From Bufo bufo (taxonomy: Eukaryota; Chordata; Amphibia; Anura; Bufonidae): 64,000 nt of DNA. This document shows, piece by piece, positions 22,492-33,131 of this stretch (positions are counted from its first letter, which is position 1; every line of letters begins with the position of its first letter). The translations under genes and the position numbers were made by a program. The DNA is taken from NCBI RefSeq assembly GCF_905171765.1, contig NC_053390.1:517476852-517540851 (forward strand), given 5' to 3'. The notes under the pieces are model-generated. The model was not told the DNA's origin. It worked only from the letters and a program-made list of their open reading frames with translations, and ran no database searches.

Positions 22492-23581
22492 GTAATATAT
22501 ACCAAATAAATACTTATTCCATTGTAACATTCATCTTAAAGTCTTAAGTATGTATTCCATAAAAAGTCTTATGTTGTGAAGAACATCTTTATTTCAATTA
22601 CTATATTGAGGCAAGTATTAACTCCTTCAGCCACCGTGACCTACCCGTATGTCATAGTGGCTAAGGGCTTGTATGAAGCGGGCTGCTGATGTAAGCCCAC
22701 TCCATAAATAGTGGGTGCCGGTTGTATAATACAGCAGGCGTTAGGCTGCAATGACCAGGATCGGGAATGATGCTAAAACCATTCATTTAACCCCACAGAT
22801 GCCACATTCAACAGCGATCGCGGCATCTGTGAGGTAAGGCAGAGGGAAGCGGCTCCCGCAGTTCCTGCAGTGAAAGTGTGGGGCTCCAATCAGTTACTAT
22901 GACAGCCTGGGTGCTGCTGAAGCTTCCCAGGTCTGTCATGGTAAGCTTCCTGCTAAACTGTGCACAATGTACAGCTCAGCAGGGAGTGCATCAGAATCTC
23001 ATTCACCCTAATAGATCTATACAATGAATGGGACAAGGGATTAAAAGATCGCAGATTAGCCCCATTTAACAGGTATTATCTCATTTGTTTAACCTGCCGC
23101 AGTCCCCATGTGGAATCAGCATCATGAAGGGACATCATCTGTCATATGAACAGCAAGGCAGATTCCCGTTGAAAACAATGGGACACAAATGTCATGCAGA
23201 TTTCGCTGCCACTTGCTTATTAGTTTCTATGGTCGACGTTTAATTGTATGTGCTCATTTTCATAACTAATCTGCAATGTTGTGTAATGAGTGATATATTG
23301 TTGAACATTTAATAAGTGGTGATGATGAGAATCAGAGAATGGACTAAAACGAGGATAGACTAGATTTATCAAAAATGGAAACAAAACCAGGCATTGTGGC
23401 TCATAAAAACCAACCAGACTAGTTTTTATTTTCCAGAGGAAATCAAGAAACATAGACAGGATTCACTTCATAATCATAACTATTCATGTATTGTCATTAC
23501 AGTGCAACAAAAAGATGACAAGGTGCACCCTAAGGGCGCTAATTTTTTTCTCCCACCTCTGATAATAGTTAATGTCTGTCC
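22492..23581. other. Intron with MITE fragments
   Basis: About 22620-23130 contains AACTCCTTCAGCCACCGTGA, ATTTAACCCCACAGATGCC and a hairpin-like AGCGATCGCGGCATCTGTGAG. These match the style of TTAA-type repeats (related words recur near 49200-49260). No coding exon is recognised. Confidence 0.4.
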
Positions 23582-23797
23582 TATTAAAAGGTTGTCCAGG
23601 ATTAGAAAAACATGGCTGCTTTCTTTCGAAAACAGCACCACACCTGTATACAGGTTGTGTATGGTATTGAAGGTCAGCCCTGGTCACTCGGCTGGAGCTG
23701 TGCTGAAATATCAGACACAACCCCAGACAAGTGTGGTTTGGTTATTGAGAAAATCAACCATATTTATAGAATTCTGAACAACCCCTTTAATGAGGTT
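23582..23797. mobile_element. Short MITE with palindromic layout
   Basis: The left end AAAAGGTTGTCCAGGATTAG is mirrored by a diverged right end AACAACCCCTTTAA. Internal mirrored segments include CACCTGTATACAGGTTGTG against ACACAACCCCAGACAAGTG. The layout is that of a common amphibian MITE family. The open frames on both strands are not genes. Confidence 0.6.
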
Positions 23798-24397
23798 GGC
23801 CAGTGCCGGGAACAGCACATACATGCAGTTAGTGCTATTCATTATTAAAGGGGTATTCCGGTAAAGTAACTTAGTTTTTGAAAAACTGCATTATGGCTGC
23901 AAGCTGTGACCCAACCAGAACCTATTCCTATACATATAACCAGAGCTGCAATGACCAATGGATTCAATTTACCTTCAATCCATTTGTCTAGCTCCTGTGT
24001 GAGCCTGCAACACACTGAGAGTATCATGGCGCCTGATCTTCCCTCACAAAACTACAATCCCCACAATCCCTAGCTTTCCTGCTGTGAGTGTTGATGTTCA
24101 TTGATTGGCTGCCTGATATACAGTCCGGCCACGCCACCTCTACTCAGTAATCACCAGCACACTAACACTCCCTTTGTTTCACAAGACATTTAGTTAGAGA
24201 ACTGATAGCAACACACTGAGCATGCTCGACCTGACAAAGGCTGAGAACTACAGGTCGATGTCATGGTAATATAAGAGGAAACACAGTGGGTAGCAAAGGA
24301 AGAAAACTACTTTTATAACTACTGAACAGTAAATATGTGAAATTTTCATTATATTAGGTAATTATTGAAGATGAATTAGTCTAAAACACAAGTTATA

Positions 24398-25960
24398 CAG
24401 GGAGTGCAGAATTATTAGGCAAGTTGTATTTTTGAGGATTCATTTTATTATTGAACAACAACCATGTTCTCAATGAACCCAAAAAACTCATTAATATCAA
24501 AGCTGAATATTTTTGGAAGTAGTTTTTAGTTTGTTTTTAGTTTTAGCTATTTTAGGGGGATATCTGTGTGTGCAGGTGACTATTACTGTGCATAATTATT
24601 AGGCAACTTAACAAAAAACAAATATATACCCATTTCAATTATTTATTTTTACCAGTGAAACCAATATAACATCTCAACATTCACAAATATACATTTCTGA
24701 CATTCAAAAACAAAACAAAAACAAATCAGTGACCAATATAGCCACCTTTCTTTGCAAGGACACTCAAAAGCCTGCCATCCATGGATTCTGTCAGTGTTTT
24801 GATCTGTTCACCATCAACATTGCGTGCAGCAGCAACCACAGCCTCCCAGACACTGTTCAGAGAGGTGTACTGTTTTCCCTCCTTGTAAATCTCCAATTTG
24901 ATGATGGACCACAGGTTCTCAATGGGGTTCAGATCAGGTGAACAAGGAGGCCATGTCATTAGATTTTCTTCTTTTATACCCTTTCTTGCCAGCCACGCTG
25001 TGGAGTACTTGGACGCGTGTGATGGAGCATTGTCCTGCATGAAAATCATGTTTTTCTTGAAGGATGCAGACTTCTTCCTGTACCACTGCTTGAAGAAGGT
25101 GTCTTCCAGAAACTGGCAGTAGGACTGGGAGTTGAGCTTGACTCCATCCTCAACCCGAAAAGGCCCCACAAGCTCATCTTTGATGATACCAGCCCAAACC
25201 AGTACTCCACCTCCACCTTGCTGGCGTCTGAGTCGGACTGGAGCTGTCTGCCCTTTACCAATCCAGCCACGGGCCCATCCATCTGGCCCATCAAGACTCA
25301 CTCTCATTTCATCAGTCCATAAAACCTTAGAAAAATCAGTCTTGAGATATTTCTTGGCCCAGTCTTGACGTTTCAGCTTGTGTGTCTTGTTCAGTGGTGG
25401 TCGTCTTTCAGCCTTTCTTACCTTGGCCATGTCTCTGAGTATTGCACACCTTGTGCTTTTGGGCACTCCAGTGATGTTGCAGCTCTGAAATATGGCCAAA
25501 CTGGTGGCAAGTGGCATCTTGGCAGCTGCACGCTTGACTTTTCTCAGTTCATGGGCAGTTATTTTGCGCCTTGGTTTTTCCACACGCTTCTTGCGACCCT
25601 GTTGACTATTTTGAATGAAACGCTTGATTGTTCGATGATCACGCTTCAGAAGCTATGCAATTTTAAGAGTGCTGCATCCCTCTGCAAGATATCTCACTAT
25701 TTTTGACTTTTCTGAGCCTGTCAAATCCTTCTTTTGACCCATTTTGCCAAAGGAAAGGAAGTTGCCTAATAATTATGCACACCTGATATAGGGTGTTGAT
25801 GTCATTAGACCACACCCCTTCTCATTACAGAGATGCACATCACCTAATATGCTTAATTGGTAGTAGGCTTTCGAGCCTATACAGCTTGGAGTAAGACAAC
25901 ATGCATAAAGAGGATGATGTGGTCAAAATACTCATTTGCCTAATAATTCTGCACGCAGTG
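24398..25960 (-). mobile_element. Tc1/mariner element, near intact
   Basis: The left end CAGGGAGTGCAGAATTATTA and the right end, complement CACTGCGTGCAGAATTATTA, are flanked by TA on both sides. The 1563 bases contain one transposase gene on the - strand. This copy differs from a plausible active sequence by very little and is among the younger insertions here. Confidence 0.94.
24726..25742 (-). pseudogene. Tc1/mariner transposase, one premature stop
   Basis: The frame runs without a shift from ATG at 25742 to the stop near 24726, 338 codons, the usual length for the family. A single TAG at codon 30 (25653-25655) interrupts it; downstream 285 codons are open from a GTG. The N-terminus is a helix-turn-helix (GQKKDLTGSEKSKIVRYLAE). 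All three catalytic acids are present: Asp in VLWTDEMRVSL, Asp in FMQDNAPSHASK and Glu in SPDLNPIENLWSIIK. The GPDGWARGWIGKG and GGGGVLVWAGI motifs are also intact. With only one nonsense change it was probably active recently, and sister copies in the genome may still be functional; that is inference. Confidence 0.92.
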
Positions 25961-26018
25961 TATTTATGGTAACCAGAATACCCCTTTAAACTATCAGCAT
26001 TGATGTCTGGAATTTTAA

Positions 26019-27321
26019 CCCCTTAGTGACCACCCATACGCCTTTTTTACGTCACTAAGGGGCCTTAGGCTGGGCCTCTGCTTTTTTATGGTGGCCCAGT
26101 CTAAGCGCTGCACTGGTCCCCCATGCAGCAGGGAGCAGGGGCCCATCTCTCACATGAGAGACGCAGCTCTTCTCTAACAGCCCGGACCGGCAGGAGTGCC
26201 GATCTGGGCTGTTTAACACTTTACATGGCGCCCGCCGCAGGTAAAGTGTTGACAGAAGGAGCGGACTCCCTCTATCTCCCATTGGCACCCCGCAAATGCG
26301 ATCGTGGGTGCCGATGTGTGTGAAGGCTGGCTGGGGTCTCGTGTAGGCCCTAGATGAGCCTTTAGTAATTTCCAGCAGGCTGCACCTCTCTGGCGCAGCC
26401 TGCTGGTCAATGTCAGAATAGCACTGACATTAAAATGCAATGCACTACAGGAATAATGCATTGCATTTCAAAATCAATCAAAAAGCTGAATGTTATAGTC
26501 CCCTTGTGGGACTACTAAGTGGTAAAAAAAAGTTTAAAAAAAATAATAATCTAATCCCATTAAAAAAATTAAGCTTTTTTTCTCATTGATAATACGTTTT
26601 TCAATAAAAAAAAAATTCCATCATATGTTTGGTTTTGCTGCATTCGTAATGACCCAGACTACATAAATATCACGTAAATTATCCCCTACGGTGAACGCCA
26701 TAAAAAAAAAAACATTTAATAAAAAGTCAGAATTGCTCATTTATTCTTAATTGCCACTGAAAAATGTAATAACAGGCAATCAAAAAGTGCCATTTACTCC
26801 AACATGACACCAATGAAAAATAAAAGTCGTCCTGCATAAATCAAGCTCTCATACAACTCCATAAAAAGAATAATAAAAAAGTTCTTGGATCTTGGGAAGC
26901 GTCAATGCAAAAACATTTTTTTCTTTAAAAAAAAAAAGGTTTTTTTTGCAAAAAAGTAGTAAAATGTAAAAATAACTATATGTATTTGGTATCACTGTAA
27001 TCGTACTGACCCAGAGAAAAAAGATATTATGTTATTTATATAGAAAAATGAACGCCGTAAAATTTATAACGTAAAAACCCTGTGGCAGTATTGCCGTTTT
27101 TCCTATCTCCCTCGCAGAAAGAGTTAATAAAAGTTAATCAGAAAGTTATGTGTACCCCAATATGTCGCCATTTAAAACTACAACTTGTTCCGCAAAAAAC
27201 AATCCCTCACAAAGCTATATAGACGGAAAAATTAAAAAATTATAGCTCTTAGAACGTGACAATGAAAAAAGGGAGAAAACGCTTGGTCAGTAAGGCCCAA
27301 AACAGACTGGTCACTAAGGGG
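26019..27321. mobile_element. TTAA-flanked repeat element (1.3 kb)
   Basis: TTAA lies at 26015-26018 and 27322-27325. The termini CCCCTTAGTGACCA and TGGTCACTAAGGGG are perfect inverted repeats of 14 bases. The interior is A-rich (several runs of A or T) with no transposase; short open frames are unrelated to any family. It is a non-autonomous element of piggyBac- or Kolobok-type target preference. Confidence 0.78.
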
Positions 27322-27790
27322 TTAATAGAAAAGTTAATGTTTACAGGCAAGCCTCCCGACCTGCGAGCTGGCTCTGTGCTGGGAACATGGCCGCTGATTG
27401 AGGATCCCACCATCAGCGGCCTCCATTCTGTTATACCGGGGATGGAGAGGGGAACTGGCACATGCGCAGTCTGTCCCAGTGCTGATAGTATAATAATGCA
27501 TGTATGTACTGTTACCAGCTCATGTGCAACTAGCAACATAAAGGGACCAACCCCTTCAACTGCAGTAAGACCACTTTGCCAAAGGCAAAGCAAAATGCCT
27601 ATAGGTCCTGGTACAAATAATATCTTCCTTTTTCAAATCTGTGTATATATCAAACGAGTGGGGACATGGGCTTATTCAACATGAATAATGCAGCCATATA
27701 CTATACATATAAATAATGGCACTATATAGTGTACACTAATAATCTGACCATATGCTGTAAACACAATGGAAGATTTAGGAAACTGTCTAA
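27322..27790. other. Intron, no recognised element
   Basis: The stretch may include a MITE fragment (GGCCGCTGATTGAGGATCCC), but no partner arm was found. No coding exon is seen. Confidence 0.35.
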
Positions 27791-28738
27791 GGCCCCTTTC
27801 ACACGGGCGAGTATTCCGCGCGGATGCGATGCGTGAGTTGAACGCATTGCACCCGCACTGAATCCTGACCCATTCATTTCTATGGGGCTGTGCACACGAG
27901 CGGTGATTTTCACGCATCACTTGTGCGTTGCGTGAAAATCACAGCATGCTCCTCTTTGTGCGTTTTTCACGTAACGCAGGCCGCATAGAAATGAATGGGG
28001 TTGCATGAAAATCGCAAGCATCCGCAAGCAAGTGCGGATGCGGTGCGATTTTCACGCACGGTTGCTAGGAGACGATCGGGATGGAGACCTGATCATTATT
28101 ATTTTCCCTTATAACATGGTTATAAGGGAAAATAATAGCATTCTGAATGCATAGTACAATAGGGCTGGAGGGGTTAAAAAAAATTAAAAAAATTTTTTAA
28201 CTCACCTTAATCCACTTGATCGCGCAGCCCGGCTTCTCTTCTGTCTTCTTCTTTGCTGTGTGCAGGAAAAGGACCTGTGGTGACGTCACTCCGGTCATCA
28301 GATGATCCATCACCATGGTAAAAGATCATGTGACGGACCATGTGATGACCGGAGTGACGTCACCACAGGTTCTTTTCCTGCACACAGCAAAGAAGAAGGC
28401 AGAAGAGAAGCCGGGCTGCGCGATCAAGTGGATTAAGGTGAGTTAAATTATTATTTATTTATTTTTAACCCCTCCAGCGCTATTGTACTATGCATTTTGT
28501 ATTCAGAATGCTATTATTTTCCCTTATAACCATGTTAGAAGGGAAAATAATACAATCTACAGAACACTGATCCCAAGCCCGAACTTCTGTGAAAAAGTTC
28601 GGGTTTGGGTACCAAACATGCCGATTTTTCTCACACGCGTACAAAACGCATTACAATGTTTTGCACTTGCGCGGAAAAATCGCGCATGTTCCCGCAACGC
28701 ACCCACACCTTTTCTCGCAACGCCCGTGTGAAAGAGGC
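27791..28738. repeat. Large palindromic MITE (0.95 kb)
   Basis: The ends GGCCCCTTTCACACGGGCGA and CGCCCGTGTGAAAGAGGCC are inverted. The core arms match over long stretches: TCACCTTAATCCACTTGATC, GCGCAGCCCGGCTTCTCTTC and TGGTGACGTCACTCCGGTCA all recur inverted around a centre near 28325. No coding content. It is the same superfamily as 17671-18229 and 33132-35199. Confidence 0.75.
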
Positions 28739-28970
28739 CTAAGAGAAAAACTGTGTCTGCTGCCCATAGCAACCAATCACAGCACAGTTTTCATTGCTTA
28801 AACTGTTCTGTTAAAATGAAAGCTGCTCTGTGATTGGTTTTCTTTTAGACGGTTTCATAAATCGGCCCCGTTGCCTCCATAAACTGTACAGCAGTTGCTT
28901 TCTCGCTGGTTTGTGCAGCCTAAATCTCGTCACATCACAATGCTCTTGCCAGAGCGTTAAAAGATTATGG
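28739..28970. other. Non-coding; repeat fragment
   Basis: The words CCCATAGCAACCAATCACAG and TCTGTGATTGGTTTTCTTTT form an inverted pair typical of a common frog repeat, here about 28745-28870. The end of the stretch carries the left target duplication of the next element. Confidence 0.45.
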
Positions 28971-29444
28971 AAAGGAGAAAAGACAAAAAACACAGCGCCT
29001 CATGTGTGGTACCGCCTTATAGAAAATATAAAATTATGGTGCGTATTTCGCTTACCGGATTCTGTTGTGAAAAGTCACAACAGCTGGATGTGCCTTAGCT
29101 GGTATATTTCCCCACCAGCATTAGGGGATGCCGTGCTGCTGCCTGGGTCTTTTCCTGTCCAAATGGTTCCAGGGAAATAGATATGCAGAAATTCTTAAAA
29201 ATGTCAGACCACTATCCGGCGCTGCAGGCATAGAAATCAGTCCTTGAGATGAGTAAGATTCTTTTTATTATAGTCAATGCGTTTCAAGGGCAAAGGGCCC
29301 CCTTCGTCAGTATATTGTCCTGACGAAGGGGGCCCTTTGCCCTTGAAACGCGTTAACTATAATAAAAAGAATCTTACTCCTCTCAAGGACTGATTTCTAT
29401 GCCTGCAGCGTCGGATAGTGGTCTGACATTTTTAAGAATTTCTG
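28971..29444 (+). mobile_element. PLE-like insertion with long inverted tail
   Basis: A 17-base direct repeat GCGTTAAAAGATTATGG flanks the insert (28954-28970 and 29444-29460, sharing one base). The 3' part is an inverted repeat of two 125-base arms (29186-29310 and 29320-29444) separated by nine bases. The arm carries CTGACGA, GAAACGCGTT and a C+G-rich hairpin, the signature seen in the PLE at 41048-45906. A long target duplication and a terminal inverted copy are usual for Penelope-like elements. No protein is encoded, so this is a short non-autonomous or truncated copy. Confidence 0.6.
29314..29358 (+). ncRNA. Hammerhead-ribozyme-like motif
   Basis: The order is CTGACGA (29320-29326), a hairpin of AGGG with CCCTT, then GAAAC (29345-29349) and GCGTTA. 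This is the conserved core order of a hammerhead (CUGANGA, stem II, GAAA, a tiny stem III, UH). Stem I pairing is weak here. An inverted copy of the same motif lies on the - strand at about 29275-29310. Self-cleavage is not shown. Confidence 0.4.
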
Positions 29445-29460
29445 CGTTAAAAGATTATGG

Positions 29461-29841
29461 TCACAGACCACAAAACATACAGTATGTCCTCCCCCTAAAA
29501 CAATATGCAAACAGTATACAGTATATCAAAGTATACCACTTATACTAGGAACAAGTATTACCCCTACAGTGAGTACATGAAAAATGCATAATGACATGCT
29601 GACATCCCCTGCATGGTGTTGGCATCCAAAGACGCAGCGATAGGGCAAGGTCCATCATAGGCTTGAACTGCATCAGCATCCTAAGGATATGGATATTGTT
29701 AAAACTGCCTCTTGACCATGTATCCAGGGCATTGTACTAAAGGGACCAGTGCTAGGGTATTGGGTATTGGGAGATAGTTGGACAAAAAAAGCTTCCTTTA
29801 AAAGAAAGATTGTCCGGGGATGAAAGATCGTTCTTTGAAAG
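29461..29841. other. Intron, no recognised element
   Basis: No gene, clear repeat or RNA structure is seen. Confidence 0.35.
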
Positions 29842-30822
29842 TGCAAAGGGCCGACGGTGAAGGGCGTCTGGGGTATCCCTTGCCCCTTAGGAGGTTTCTA
29901 CGAAATATGTCCCTCTTATAGAGCAAGTAAATGTGATGCCAGTTGCAGTTAAGCAATGAGGACATGGAGTCCCCTTTGTAGATGGTAATGTTGGTACCCG
30001 GGGTAGGATTGCCAGAGTGGTGTAGAGTAGCCTACAATGTCTCTGTAGATGTTGTATACACGTGTCACGGTGTTCCTACCTAGATATCCTTGGATCCTAG
30101 ATGTGATGTAGTCCGAAGCAGTGCAAAAAGGGTAGTTGAACTTGGATGATAAATAAGTAGAATAAATGGAGTCCAGACTTGTAGTAACGTTGAACACAGC
30201 TTTACTTGGCATAAACGGTAATCCAAACAGTTTCCAACTGTTATCTTGGTCATCAGCAGGTATTGACTTAAATGGCAGGCAAGCGCTTCTCTGCAACAAT
30301 CTCAGCTCTGCTATGCTAGCTGGAGTAAATAGGAACTTTTCCTCTTCTGCTGGAACTTAGGTTAGCTGTCTGTAATCTGTCTCTTACTTTAATCCTAGGA
30401 ACTTCTTGTTCTGGCTTTGAGTACCTCAAGCTCTAGCTTCAGCTTGGATGAAGGCAATGCAAGCCCAGGAGGGGACAAGAAACCATGTAGACTTCAGAGG
30501 CTGAGACAGTGCTCTGCTAGCCAACACATAACCTTTCCCCAGGAGGGGGTAGGCTAGACTGCACACTTACTAACTAACTCTTCCCTCTCTAAAGAGGGCT
30601 GGAAGGAAACTAGAAGGTTCCTCTCCAGGGAAACTAACACTGCCGATGTTTCTGCCACCTGCTGGTGAACCAGGCACATTACATGTTAACATAACATTGG
30701 CAAGGAAATTCATATACACACATTGCAGGAAATTACATAAAATATCAGAAATGACGCAGGATGCGCCAACCAAGATAGTGGGGGTACAAAGGAGGTGGTA
30801 ATGCCCACTCTGGGTCATTACA
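29842..30822 (-). repeat. Possible solo LTR or LTR fragment
   Basis: On the - strand the segment begins TGTAATGACCCAGAGTGGGC, a TG start of the kind seen in Ty3/Gypsy-type LTRs of amphibians, and it could end in CA near 29842. A 4-base AAAG is found at both proposed borders, which is weak evidence. No primer-binding site, polypurine tract or coding region is present. The right border is much better supported than the left. Confidence 0.35.
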
Positions 30823-31013
30823 AAAGAACATTACTGGCCCCCTTTAGTATTGTGTTATTTGTAATCATTTGACTGTATGACAAAGAAATACAGTAGTGGT
30901 GAAATGACAATGGTACAGTAATTCTATGGGTCACTTTGTCAATTAAAAAATAATTCTTTGGGTAGACTGTTATCCAGTCAAGTATTAGTAATGTCTACTT
31001 TTATATCGTTTAG

Positions 31014-31153
31014 ATCAGAGAGGAGGCAGGGCATAAGAAGAGTAAACTCCAGCAGCACTCGTGAGAATATAATCAAATGGTTTAAAGAAGAGCAGCTTCC
31101 TCTGCAGGCAGGATGGGACAGAAGTGGAACCTGCATGGCACCTTGGTTTCATG
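31014..31153 (+). CDS. sh2d4a: SH2D4-family adaptor, SH2 entry exon
   Basis: The exon follows acceptor TATCGTTTAG and ends at the strong donor GTAAGC. Its first base completes an Arg codon begun in the previous exon, and its last base G starts a Gly codon finished by the next exon. It encodes SERRQGIRRVNSSSTRENII, then KWFKEEQLPLQAGWDRSGTC and MAPWFHG. WFKEEQLPLxAG followed by APWFHG is the signature of SH2D4 proteins: a linker running into the first strand and helix (WFHG) of the SH2 domain. Ser-rich residues just ahead are typical of the family. Confidence 0.92.
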
Positions 31154-31181
31154 GTAAGCAGTGGTTACAGATACTGTCTTT

Positions 31182-31476
31182 AAAGGGTTGTCTAACCCTT
31201 TACACCTGATGGCTTATCCTCAGGATAGGCCATGACTGTCAGATCAGCTGTTCTGCAGTAGCTCCAGTGGTGGAACTCAGTGACAGGACTAACCAGCTAT
31301 GTCCATTGTGAATAGAAGTAGTTCTGCAGTGACCAGCTCTGTCCACCACACAATGGACGAAGCTGTGTAGTTCCAGCATCAAGTTCCGGCACTGGAGCTA
31401 CTGCAGGTATCATCCTCCTGTTGGTCATATTCTGAGTATAGGCTATCACTTGTACACACTTGGACAACCCCTTTAA
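31182..31476. mobile_element. MITE with inverted ends
   Basis: TTTAAAGGGTTGTCTAACCC at the left is answered by a diverged GGACAACCCCTTTAAA at the right. Internal mirrored words include GCAGTAGCTCCAGTG and CACTGGAGCTACTGC. It lies only 28 bases after the donor of the SH2 entry exon. No coding content. Confidence 0.6.
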
Positions 31477-32090
31477 AGCCACTTGGCTCCTGCAGCCATC
31501 TATAATACACATTAGCTTAATGGATATAACTTTTATAGTTATTGGGCTATCGATGTACTTTTTGTATGATCTTTTTTGTGGTCACTGCAGGTTTCTTTTT
31601 TATAATTTTATAACAATTTCCATTTTCCTTTAAGAACATTTAGGTTTATAATTTACATTCTAATAAATTTTTCTAGTAATCATGTTACCCTACTTATCCT
31701 ACCCTATATGTTTTATTTGCGTTCATCATATTTCATTAGTTTAGATGTACTACATGTCTGTAAATGGTAATTCTGTCAGGTCAAGCACTGGGACAATTAT
31801 TATTAGGATCATTTTGTGTGTATTTATTTTTTTTTTTATATTTTTTTTTTAACTTTTTATAGTCTGTACATCACAGCAGTCCAGTTACGGGGGAAATCAG
31901 CCCAGCTCAAGTGGTAGCAGTGCTATTCCATACAGAGCACTCATAGAGCAATGTGTACATGAGAACAGAGAAGACAGAAGTAGTGACTTCTCTCCAGAAT
32001 GCTCGGCAATAAAAGACATTTAGATGCCTGATCAATTAGTGAGCAGCCTTAAATGGGCAGTATTAAGGACCTTGTCTGCCTGCTGTATAT
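31477..32090. other. Intron; T-rich tract
   Basis: Includes a pyrimidine/A-rich tract around 31826-31860 (runs of nine or ten T). No exon or repeat family is recognised. Confidence 0.4.
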
Positions 32091-32705
32091 AATGCTGTGA
32101 GAAAGTATTTTTCCCTTCCCAGTTTCTTCTATTTTGCATATTTGACACACTTGAATGTTCCAGATGATCAAAATGCATGTAATCAACAAAATGCTGTTTC
32201 TAAATGATGACTTCATTTACTGAAGGAAAAATGATGTTTGGACCTACCTGGCCCTATGTGAACAAGAACTTGTCCTTTTAGCTGCTAAATCAACCAGTTT
32301 CACTAGCCACACCCAGGCATAATTACCTCCAGGCTTGCTAAAAGTCACTTAAATAGAACTCGTCTGGCAACGTGAAGCAGGCTAAAAGATCTCAAAAAGC
32401 AGGACATAATTCCATAATCTAAAGAGATTCAAACACATAAGCGAAACAAAGTAATTGGAATTTACCAGTCTGAAAGTGGTTAGTTATTCCTAAGGCTCTC
32501 GGACTACATTGAACCACAGTGAGAGCCATTTCCAGAAAAGTACAAAACTTGAAACAGTGGTGAGCCTTCCCAAGAGAGGCTGGCCTACCAAGATTTATCC
32601 AAAAGCAGATGAATGATTCATCCAGGACATCACAAAGAACCCAGACGAACATCTAAAGTCCTCAAATGCCTCAGTTAAGGACAATGTGCATGACTCCACA
32701 ATAAC

Positions 32706-33128
32706 GCCTCTTTCACACAACCGTTGTTCCGTTTTTTGTTTCCGTTGTGTTTTCGTTTCTGTTCCGTTTTTCCGTATGGCATATACAGTATACAGTAATC
32801 ACATAGAAAAAATTGGGATGGGCATAACATTTTCAATAGATGGTTCTGCAAAAACGGAACGGATACGGAAGACATACGGATGCATTTCCGTATGTGTTCC
32901 TTTTTTTTGACTTGAATGGAGCCTCGAAAAGTGATTTGCGGGCAATAATAGGACATGTTCTATCTTTCAACAGAACGGAAAAACGGGAATATGGAAACAG
33001 AATGCATACGGAGTACATTCTGTTTTTTTTGCGGAACCATTTAAATGAATGGTTCCGTATACGGACTGTATACGGAACGCAAAAAACGTCTGTAAACGGA
33101 AAAAAAAAAACGGTCATGTGAAAGAGGC
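32706..33128. repeat. Palindromic MITE inside the Tc1
   Basis: The ends GCCTCTTTCACACAACCGTT and the complement of AACGGTCATGTGAAAGAGGC bracket about 420 bases rich in CCGTATAC and GGTTCCG words. It is of the same superfamily as the neighbouring larger fold-back. Open frames on both strands are artefacts. Confidence 0.65.
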
Positions 33129-33131
33129 CTA

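Larger units (their letters stand above)
23849..25985. mobile_element. TTAA-flanked MITE split by a Tc1 insertion
   Basis: TTAA lies at 23845-23848 and 25986-25989. The ends AGGGGTATTCCGGTAA and the complementary TTACCAGAATACCCCT (with small mismatches) bracket about 575 bases of MITE into which the Tc1 at 24398-25960 inserted near the right end. The order of events is therefore MITE first, Tc1 second. Confidence 0.7.
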
